Assembly: GCA_016844515.1 (NCBI GenBank)
Contig: JAERMP010000046.1
Coordinates: forward strand, 1-10,807
Direction: 5' to 3'
From: Thermoleophilia bacterium
GTDB lineage: Bacteria; Actinomycetota; Thermoleophilia; Gaiellales; Gaiellaceae
Length of the DNA: 10,807 bases
The translations under genes and the position numbers were made by a program. Shown here piece after piece: positions 5,616 to 10,807 of this stretch. The notes beneath the pieces are model-generated. The model did not search any database. It saw nothing but the letters and a program-made list of their open reading frames with translations, and was not told where the DNA came from. Within the stretch, counting starts at the first letter, position 1, and each line of letters opens with the position of its first letter.

Positions 5616-7040
5616 TCAGAGAACGCCGGGCAGCGCCCGAAGCGTCATCGCGACGCCGAGGCCGAGGACGACGACGGCGCTCACCGCGGGCAGCGCGCGC
5701 ACGAGACCACCGTCGAGGGAGATACGACTGAAAGTCCTGCGGGCGAGCACGGCTATGAGGCCGATCGACGTGACTGCGACCGCGAGCCCCACGCTGAAGG
5801 CGAGGATGAGGACAAGGCCGTAGCCGACCCGCTGCAGCGAGATCGCCGCAAGCAGGACGACCAGTGCGGTCGGGCACGGGATGATGCCGGCGGAGATCCC
5901 GATTCCGAGCAGGCCGCCACGACCTGCGGCGCCGTGATGATGGTGACCGTCGTCGTGGTCGTGCCCGTGGTCGTGGTCGTGCCCGTGGTCGTGATCATGG
6001 CCGTGACCGAGTGGATCGCCTCGTCGCCAGACGCGGACCCGCCAGCGAAGGATCGTCAGGCCGACGCCGACGACGAGTAGCGCGGAGACGAGGTTGAGCC
6101 AGGGGTAGAGCTGCTCGGGGACGATGAAGGCCGAGAGCAGCAGGGTGATCCCGCCGAGCGCGAAGACGCCGGACGTGTGCGTGACGGTGACGATCAAGCC
6201 GAGCATGAGCGCGTCTCGGGGACGGCCGCGCGTGCCCACCAGGTAGCCGGCGACGATCGCCTTGCCGTGACCGGGGCTGAAGGCGTGCGCCGCGCCCCAG
6301 AAGAGCGCGATCACCAGCGAGAGGAGCACAAAGCCGAGCCCGAGGTCTCGCTCGGCGATGAGGCTCGCGAAGCCTCCGTCCGTCGGCGTGCGGACTGCCA
6401 CGCGCTGTGCGAGCGTGTTACGCGAGGCGAGTCGCGGAACGGGCCCTGCGCTCGTTCCCGGCTCGAAGCTCGCCGTCGCGGCGGTCACGTCAGGAGGGCT
6501 CTCGAGCAGGTTCTTCGGGTACGCAAGCAGCTCGCCGCTGATGCTCTCGGCCGGTGCCGAGGACAGCGTCACGATCGCGTCACCGGCGGGCGCAACCACC
6601 ACCTCTTTCCAGCCGATCCGGCCAGGGAAGGTCGAGTCCCGGTAGGAGAGCGAGCGCGGGGCGTCGCCGCGCTCGATTTGGCCTGAGCGAAGGAGGACCT
6701 GCAGGCGCAGCGTCTTCAGCCCGCCCACGCCAGCTGGGAAGGCGATCGCATGCTCGATCGGAGTGAGCAACAGCCTCTCGCCGTCCACCACGAGCTGGAG
6801 CTCGCGCGCGATCCTGCGCGCCGTCGCGTTCGCGTATTCCTCGGGCGAGTCCATCGTCTGGCGCTCGCGGAAGGTCGGGATCTCCGCCATGTCGAGGACG
6901 TAGAGAACGTAAACGCGATCGCCCGACGGCTGGACGCGGCTGTAGTGGTTGATCGTGAAGTTCCCGAGCGGATGCGCATTCGCGACTGCTGGCGCCACAA
7001 CCGCTGCGACGATCGCCAGTCCGACGATGAGACGTCTCAC
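5616..7040 (-). CDS. NicO-type nickel/cobalt transporter with extracytoplasmic domain and His-rich loop
   Basis: A 474-residue membrane protein. Residues 1-22 form a signal peptide ending in ANA, so the mature chain would begin with His23 (HPLGNFTINHYS). An extracytoplasmic domain of about 200 residues follows, then six or so membrane helices. The NicO/RcnA-type motif HAFSPGHGK (252-260), HTSGV (288-292) and GIIPCPTALVVLL (385-397) define the family. The hydrophilic loop at 346-369 is almost entirely His, Asp and Gly and should bind metal. RcnA relatives export Ni/Co; direction here is unknown. The start is the GTG at 7040, which overlaps the TGA of the upstream TPR gene (GTGA), implying translational coupling; a longer open frame to 7115 is rejected because it lacks a proper signal peptide. 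It probably works with the TPR protein and the NiCoT-like permease. Confidence 0.88.
   Translation of the reverse strand: MRRLIVGLAIVAAVVAPAVANAHPLGNFTINHYSRVQPSGDRVYVLYVLDMAEIPTFRERQTMDSPEEYANATARRIARELQLVVDGERLLLTPIEHAIAFPAGVGGLKTLRLQVLLRSGQIERGDAPRSLSYRDSTFPGRIGWKEVVVAPAGDAIVTLSSAPAESISGELLAYPKNLLESPPDVTAATASFEPGTSAGPVPRLASRNTLAQRVAVRTPTDGGFASLIAERDLGLGFVLLSLVIALFWGAAHAFSPGHGKAIVAGYLVGTRGRPRDALMLGLIVTVTHTSGVFALGGITLLLSAFIVPEQLYPWLNLVSALLVVGVGLTILRWRVRVWRRGDPLGHGHDHDHGHDHDHGHDHDDGHHHHGAAGRGGLLGIGISAGIIPCPTALVVLLAAISLQRVGYGLVLILAFSVGLAVAVTSIGLIAVLARRTFSRISLDGGLVRALPAVSAVVVLGLGVAMTLRALPGVL
5946..6005 (-). repeat. Short tandem repeat encoding the His/Asp loop
   Basis: About two and a half copies of an 18-base unit (plus strand GTCGTGGTCGTGCCCGTG) encode the HGHDHD repeats of the NicO transporter loop. 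It is a coding microsatellite-like tract inside the gene and is likely to vary in length between strains. Confidence 0.7.
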
Positions 7041-8341
7041 GACGCGAGCCTTCCGGCGAGCGGGGCCCAGCGGAGCGAGAAGGTCGGGTTCGCGACAAGC
7101 GCGCGCGCGAACCACGGGCGCGCGGCGGCATCACCGCGGAGGCAGCGCTCGATCATGCCGCGATGGAAGAGGAAGAGACCGTCCTTCATCCCGAGGGCGA
7201 GAGCACGACGCGACCAGCCGAGCGCTTCGGCGCAGCGCCCGGTCCGGGCGAGGCCCCAGGCGACGGCATCTGCCGCCGCCACGCCGGGAGCCGCGGCGTA
7301 CGCCGCTCGCGCACGGGCGAGAGCGGCCTGCGTCCTGGTCCCGTGGTCGATGTCGAAGAGAGCGGTCTGGAGCTCCGTCCGCACACCGTTCGCGGCGAGA
7401 ACCCGCTCGAGGGTCGAGACGACGGAGTACGCTCGCCGGGCGGCTTCGGGCCGGTCGGCCCGCGCGAGCGCGTCCCCCAAGAGGATCGCGTACTCCGGGA
7501 GCGGAAGCCGATCGACGACCTGCCGGAGCTCACTCGCCGCCCCTGCGAAGTCGCCTCGGGCGGCGGCGACGCGGGCCTGACCGGCGCGGGCGTGGACGTA
7601 GCCGGGCGAGAGCCGAAGCGCACGCCGGAACGCGTCCTCGGCGTCTCCGAGGCGGTTCGCGGCGACGAGCAGCGTGCCGTAGCGCGTGAGCGCCCACGCC
7701 TCCTGCTCTGGGATCGCGGAGCCGGCCTCGAGCGCCAACTCCATGGCGTCGAGCGCAGCGGCGGGACGCCCGAGGAGCTGCCGCGCCGTCGCAATGCGGG
7801 CGTAGGCCGCGACGCTAGGGCCCATTCCGGCAAGGCGGTCGTACGTGCGGAAAGCAGCCGGGTAGCGGCCCGCGGCGATCAGAGCATCGCCTAGAGCGCC
7901 ACGCGCGATGGCGTTGTCCGGATCGAGCGCCAGCGCCCGGCGCGCAATCGGGATCGCCGTCCGAAAGCGATGCTGCGTAACGGCGAGCTGTGCGAGCCCG
8001 GATACTGCGAGAGGCTCGTCTCGGCGCGCGGCGACCGCACGCGACAAGGCTTCGTTCGCCCGCGTAAGCCAGGAAGCATCGGCCGTCTCACGATACAGCT
8101 GCTGGTAACCGAGGCCAAGGAGCGCAAGTGCGCGCGCATCGTCTGGCTGACCAGCGACAGTGCCTTCAAGCCGGCTGACGACGGCGGTGCTCGATCCCGC
8201 CGAGAACTGCGCCACGAGTTCCGTGAGATCTTCCCGGTCAATGGCGCGAGCCGTCGCGTCGCTGCCGCGAAAACCGCCTCCGAGCACAACTGCCAAGGCG
8301 CCGACAAGCGCGGCGAGTCCGAATGCGATGCGGCGCCTCAC
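7037..8341 (-). CDS. Exported or membrane-anchored TPR-repeat protein
   Basis: A 434-residue helical-repeat protein. MRRR followed by a hydrophobic stretch (5-23) is a signal peptide or N-terminal anchor, so the repeats lie outside the cytoplasm. From about 68 to 420 the chain is a series of roughly 34-residue helix-turn-helix units with TPR residues, for example 112-142 (ending ALALDPDNA), 145-175, 215-247 (AFRRALRLSPGY), 249-279 and 355-385. There is no catalytic motif. TPRs usually bind partner proteins; here the partner may be the adjacent NicO transporter, with which it overlaps by 4 bases (GTGA). Two or three cysteines occur near the C-terminus. The GTG at 8341 lies 7 bases after the CGAAC box of an ECF-type promoter, so the message appears leaderless. 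Function beyond scaffolding is unknown. Confidence 0.85.
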   Translation of the reverse strand: MRRRIAFGLAALVGALAVVLGGGFRGSDATARAIDREDLTELVAQFSAGSSTAVVSRLEGTVAGQPDDARALALLGLGYQQLYRETADASWLTRANEALSRAVAARRDEPLAVSGLAQLAVTQHRFRTAIPIARRALALDPDNAIARGALGDALIAAGRYPAAFRTYDRLAGMGPSVAAYARIATARQLLGRPAAALDAMELALEAGSAIPEQEAWALTRYGTLLVAANRLGDAEDAFRRALRLSPGYVHARAGQARVAAARGDFAGAASELRQVVDRLPLPEYAILLGDALARADRPEAARRAYSVVSTLERVLAANGVRTELQTALFDIDHGTRTQAALARARAAYAAAPGVAAADAVAWGLARTGRCAEALGWSRRALALGMKDGLFLFHRGMIERCLRGDAAARPWFARALVANPTFSLRWAPLAGRLAS

Positions 8342-8348
8342 GCACGTT

Positions 8349-8374
8349 GTTCGCGCACGCGCTTCGGGCGGTTC
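8349..8374 (-). promoter_or_regulatory. ECF-type promoter of the TPR-NicO operon (GAACC-N16-CGAAC)
   Basis: On the minus strand GAACC (8374-8370) and CGAAC (8353-8349) are separated by 16 bases, and the GTG start lies exactly 7 bases downstream. No Shine-Dalgarno fits between, which supports a leaderless mRNA. It sits just after the terminator of the DUF4331 gene, so the two units are transcribed separately but from the same promoter type. Confidence 0.75.
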
Positions 8375-8380
8375 GGACCA

Positions 8381-8412
8381 CGACGAAGGCGGCCCGAAGG
8401 CCGCCTTCGTCG
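8381..8412 (-). terminator. Terminator hairpin of the DUF4331 gene with UUCG tetraloop
   Basis: CGACGAAGGCGGCC (8381-8394) is perfectly complementary to GGCCGCCTTCGTCG (8399-8412): a 14-bp stem. On the minus strand the loop is C-UUCG-G, an extra-stable tetraloop. It starts 14 bases after the DUF4331 stop codon. It lacks a U-run. Confidence 0.75.
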
Positions 8413-8426
8413 GTACTCCTACTCAG

Positions 8427-9551
8427 CTAGTGAGGCGTCGACAGGTACGGGAACGAGGCGCGGAACGCGCGATCGTTCTTCGAGACGCAGTCGGTCTTGA
8501 CCGTGCTCTCCGTGATCAAGCCGAGCTCGGCGTCGATCACGTCGTCGGCGAGCTTGCGGCCGTTGAGGAAGCCGTCGGACTTCGCCGTGTCGAACGTGAG
8601 GATGTCGGGCAGGAGCACATCGGCAAGACCCGAGATCTGCTTCGCGTCGTCCGACTTGTCGTCGCCTGCGCCGTCGTTCAGCGAGAACAGCACCTGCAGC
8701 GAGTCCACGACTTCAGCGCGCCAGAGCGCCTGGTCGTTCTTCGGCTGCGTGGCGTTGAACTTGTTCTTCCCGGACGTCTCGGTCTTTTCGAACGGGTTCT
8801 GCGGAATGAACACCGTGTTGATCGCCGGCCGCCCCATGCGGTCGACCTGCTTCGAGCCTGCCTTCGTCGCGGCCCACACGCCTATCTGCGACGAGCCGGA
8901 GCGCGTCAGCAGCGAAGCGGGGAGCTCGATGACGATCGAGGACACGTTCTTCCCGGCGAAGAAGTCCGCCCGCGGCGACTTGCAGCCGAGGAACGACTTA
9001 CCCGTCTCCTTCGAGAGGATGTTGATGAACCCGTCCAGGTCGAAGAAGAACGGGTCGTCGCGGAGCCCAGCGTAGGCCTTGACCGGGCCGGCGCGGTTGA
9101 TCTTCATGGCTTTGCCAGCACTCGTCGTCCCACTGACGAGAACCTTGCCGTTCCGCGTCACGGTCATCGCCTGGACACCGGCCTTGTTCGGCTTTCCGAA
9201 CGAGATGGCGAGGTCGACATCGGAAACGGCATCGCCGTTGTTGTCGACCCGGAGCCAGTAGCTCGCGGCCTTAGTCTTCGAGACGGTCGGGACGCCGCTC
9301 GCGAAGACGGGGCTCTTGCCTGGCGCCGTCAGCCCGTTCACGTTCAGCGCGAGCACGGTGTTCCCGTTGCGGGCACGCCACGCGTAGATGTCCGTGAGGT
9401 CGAGCTGGAAGTTGCCGCCGGGCGGGGTGAGGCCCGGGGCGTCGACGTGGTCGGCGGCCGCGGACGAACTCGGGCCTCCTGTGACCACTGCGGCGAGAAC
9501 AGCGGCGGCAAGAGCCGTAGCTGCCAGCGCCGCGAGGATCGCACGTTTCAT
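8427..9551 (-). CDS. Secreted DUF4331-family protein
   Basis: A 374-residue exported protein. Residues 1-33 are a signal peptide (MKRAILAAL, long Ala-rich core, probable cleavage after AAA at 31-33). The mature protein starts with DHVDAPG (34-40) and DLTDIYAW (51-58), the hallmark of DUF4331. Further family-like blocks are GLRDDPFFFDLDGF (162-175), INTVFIP (244-250) and GRKLADDVIDAELGLIT (331-347). The segment DNNGDAVSDVD (103-113) has the spacing of a calcium-binding loop, an inference only. Two cysteines (190 and 355) may pair. The biochemical role of DUF4331 is not known to me. The ATG has a strong Shine-Dalgarno (AAGGAG, 6-base spacing) and follows an ECF-type promoter by about 30 bases; a terminator closes the unit, so it is monocistronic. 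It diverges from the sigma gene, a typical position for the main target of an ECF factor. Confidence 0.88.
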   Translation of the reverse strand: MKRAILAALAATALAAAVLAAVVTGGPSSSAAADHVDAPGLTPPGGNFQLDLTDIYAWRARNGNTVLALNVNGLTAPGKSPVFASGVPTVSKTKAASYWLRVDNNGDAVSDVDLAISFGKPNKAGVQAMTVTRNGKVLVSGTTSAGKAMKINRAGPVKAYAGLRDDPFFFDLDGFINILSKETGKSFLGCKSPRADFFAGKNVSSIVIELPASLLTRSGSSQIGVWAATKAGSKQVDRMGRPAINTVFIPQNPFEKTETSGKNKFNATQPKNDQALWRAEVVDSLQVLFSLNDGAGDDKSDDAKQISGLADVLLPDILTFDTAKSDGFLNGRKLADDVIDAELGLITESTVKTDCVSKNDRAFRASFPYLSTPH

Positions 9552-9581
9552 GCGTCACTCCTTCGGTCGTTGACGTCGCGT

Positions 9582-9607
9582 ATTCGCTCCCGCCGTGCTT
9601 ACGGTTC
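9582..9607 (-). promoter_or_regulatory. ECF-type promoter of the DUF4331 gene (GAACC-N16-CGAAT)
   Basis: On the minus strand GAACC (9607-9603) and CGAAT (9586-9582) are 16 bases apart. The start site would be near 9575, giving a 5' UTR of about 24 bases that contains the Shine-Dalgarno. It lies back to back with the sigma-gene promoter of the same type, 15 bases apart. Confidence 0.75.
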
Positions 9608-9622
9608 GACCGCCGCCCGCTT

Positions 9623-9648
9623 GAACCGAAACGTCACATCTCGCGAAG
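9623..9648 (+). promoter_or_regulatory. ECF-type autoregulatory promoter of the sigma gene (GAACC-N16-CGAAG)
   Basis: GAACC (9623-9627) and CGAAG (9644-9648) are separated by 16 bases, and ATG follows 7 bases later at 9656. GAACC-type -35 elements are typical for ECF sigma factors. The matching site upstream of the sigma gene itself implies positive autoregulation. Confidence 0.72.
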
Positions 9649-9655
9649 CACAGCC

Positions 9656-10306
9656 ATGGAGGCTGTCGCGTCCACCGTGTTAGCGTTGCCCGGGTCTCCG
9701 GATCGCTTCGCGATGCGAAAGCAGCACACCCATCTCTCCGACGAGGCCCTGGTGGCGCTCGTCGCCCGGGGCGACGAGGACGCGCTGGCCGAGCTCTACG
9801 ACCGCGTAGGACGCGTCGCGTTCGGGCTTGCCTTTCGTGTTCTGCGCGACGAACGGCACGCCGAGGATGCGGTGCAGGAAGCGTTCCTCGCCGTGTGGCG
9901 CACGGCGGCGTCGTTCAGAGCCGAGCGCGCCAAGGCGAGCACGTGGATTCTTACGCTCGTCCACCGGCGCGCGGTCGATCTCGTACGCCGTGAGGAGCGC
10001 CGTCGCGCCGAACCGCTCCCCGACGAGCCGGGCGTCGCAGGGGAAGCCCAAGGCACCGAGGAAGCCGCGTGGCTCCGCTTCGAGCGCGAGCGCGTGCAGT
10101 CGGCACTCAAGCAGCTCCCCGACGTGCAGCGTGAAGCGATCGAGCTCGCGTACTACGGGGGCTTCTCGCAATCGGAGCTCGCGGAGAGACTCGGCGTACC
10201 GCTGGGTACGATCAAGAGCAGGATGTTCGCGGGCCTTGCGCGCCTGCGCGAACTTCTCGACGACTCCACACAGGAAGGGTCATGGAGACCGGAATTCACG
10301 AGCTGA
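9656..10306 (+). CDS. ECF-family RNA polymerase sigma factor (SigK-like)
   Basis: A 216-residue group 4 sigma factor. Sigma region 2 spans about 44-113, with AEDAVQEAFLAVWR (69-82) for core and -10 contact and STWILTLVHRRAVDLVRR (95-112). A short acidic linker follows, then sigma region 4 (about 146-200) with LPDVQREAIELAYYGGFSQSELAERLGVPLGTIKSRM-type helix-turn-helix that reads the -35. It lacks regions 1 and 3, as usual. It should bind core polymerase and recognise the GAACC-N16-CGAAN promoters found here. The ATG at 9656 is preferred because it lies 7 bases after the -10-like box (leaderless); the ATG at 9713 would give a more typical 197-residue protein but neither has a Shine-Dalgarno. 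Its end overlaps the anti-sigma gene by 25 bases, indicating coupled translation. Confidence 0.92.
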   Translation: MEAVASTVLALPGSPDRFAMRKQHTHLSDEALVALVARGDEDALAELYDRVGRVAFGLAFRVLRDERHAEDAVQEAFLAVWRTAASFRAERAKASTWILTLVHRRAVDLVRREERRRAEPLPDEPGVAGEAQGTEEAAWLRFERERVQSALKQLPDVQREAIELAYYGGFSQSELAERLGVPLGTIKSRMFAGLARLRELLDDSTQEGSWRPEFTS

Positions 10307-10807
10307 CCGCCGGCTACGCGCTCGATGCGCTCGACGCCGACGAGCGTCGTGCGTACGAGGACCACCTCCCTGGCTGTGAGCGTTGCCAGGTAGAGCTCGC
10401 GGCCTTCTGGGAGACGACCGAAGCGCTCGCAGTCGCCGCGTCGGGACCCGAGCCGAGCGCTGACCTTCGCAAGCGCATCCTCACTGACGTGCGGGCGGAA
10501 CCTCAGGTCGTCGTCCCGTTCGAGCCACGCAGGCGGCGCACGGTTCCCGTGCTCGCGGCGGCGGCGGCCATCGCGGCAGTCGTTGCACTCGGGATCGGCC
10601 TCTGGGCATCGGATCTGTCCAGCCAGCTCGACGATACGCGTGCCGCTCTCGATCGAGAGCGCGCGGCGGCGGAAGTTCTCGTCGACCCCGAGGCACGCAC
10701 CGTGTCCCTGCAGGCCGGCGACGGCCAGCTCGTCGTCAATCCCGAGGGACAGGCGGTACTAGTGCTGCGCGGCCTCGAGCCCGCACCGTCCGGCAAGACG
10801 TACGAGA
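10282..10807 (+). CDS. Anti-sigma factor, RskA-like with zinc-binding N-terminus (partial, runs off right edge)
   Basis: The first 175 residues are visible. The cytoplasmic N-terminal domain carries the zinc anti-sigma motif HX3CX2C as HLPGCERC (His28, Cys32, Cys35) within helices that should clamp the sigma factor. Arg-rich residues 83-86 precede a single membrane helix (about 88-108), and the outer part (from 110) begins a short coiled stretch and then the RskA C-terminal domain, ending here in PAPSGKTYE. This topology lets an outside signal, often through proteolysis, free the sigma factor. The ATG has a good Shine-Dalgarno (AGGAAGGG, 2-base gap to ATG) and lies inside the sigma gene, overlapping its last 25 bases in another frame. 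The C-terminus is cut only by the window end. Confidence 0.9.
   Translation, partial: METGIHELTAGYALDALDADERRAYEDHLPGCERCQVELAAFWETTEALAVAASGPEPSADLRKRILTDVRAEPQVVVPFEPRRRRTVPVLAAAAAIAAVVALGIGLWASDLSSQLDDTRAALDRERAAAEVLVDPEARTVSLQAGDGQLVVNPEGQAVLVLRGLEPAPSGKTYE

Noticed and set aside
5581..5877. N-terminal extension of the NiCoT-like gene to a start at 5877
   Set aside because: The extra residues are Arg/Pro-rich, typical of a wrong frame, and overlap the NicO gene. Family similarity and the promoter spacing both point to the ATG at 5580.
5938..6010. CRISPR-like repeat
   Set aside because: The repeats are adjacent without spacers, lie in a coding frame and encode the His/Asp loop of the transporter.
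7041..7115. Longer NicO start at 7115
   Set aside because: It would bury the signal peptide behind 25 charged residues. The GTG at 7040 gives a clean signal peptide and a GTGA overlap with the TPR stop.
8160..9683. 507-residue open frame on the plus strand opposite DUF4331
   Set aside because: It crosses a terminator and the divergent promoter region, lacks recognisable domains, and opposes a gene with clear family motifs.
9713..10306. Shorter sigma factor starting at 9713
   Set aside because: Not excluded, but no Shine-Dalgarno precedes it, whereas 9656 has the same 7-base spacing from CGAAN as two other genes in the cluster.

Overview
The window looks like chromosomal DNA of a high-GC actinobacterium. 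The signs are GC-rich codon use, frequent GTG starts, apparently leaderless genes, a DipZ-type CcdA-thioredoxin fusion, an RskA-type anti-sigma factor, and an rRNA leader box of the TCTTTGAAAACTCAACAG kind. A deep-branching class such as Thermoleophilia is my guess. It rests on general resemblance, not on a search.

Left part (1-2518). A lactate/glycolate-oxidase-like FMN enzyme (1384-2445) and a tyrosyl-tRNA synthetase (233-1378) form a tight operon on the minus strand. Downstream is a 232-base stretch read leftwards. It holds a good sigma70-type promoter, a foldable stretch, an intrinsic terminator with a U-run, and an rRNA leader box at the window edge. A 16S (or 23S) rRNA gene probably starts just outside.

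Middle (2446-4860). A 73-base divergent promoter region separates the FMN enzyme from a plus-strand dipZ-like gene (2519-4171). That gene converges on a minus-strand secreted CHRD-domain protein (4342-4782), with two strong hairpins between them.

Right part (4879-10807). This is the most interesting region. An ECF sigma factor and its zinc-binding anti-sigma factor (plus strand, the latter cut by the window edge) diverge from four minus-strand genes: a secreted DUF4331 protein, a secreted or anchored TPR protein, a NicO-type metal transporter with a His-rich loop, and a NiCoT-like transporter. GAACCG-N15-CGAA occurs exactly four times by my reading. Each copy is in the right orientation just upstream of the sigma gene, DUF4331, the TPR-NicO pair or the NiCoT-like gene. 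At three of the four, the start codon lies exactly 7 nt after the -10-like pentamer CGAAN, as expected for leaderless mRNAs. I infer that the sigma factor controls itself and this envelope/metal-transport gene set. A degenerate fifth site may precede the CHRD gene. The signal sensed and the metal carried cannot be read from the sequence.
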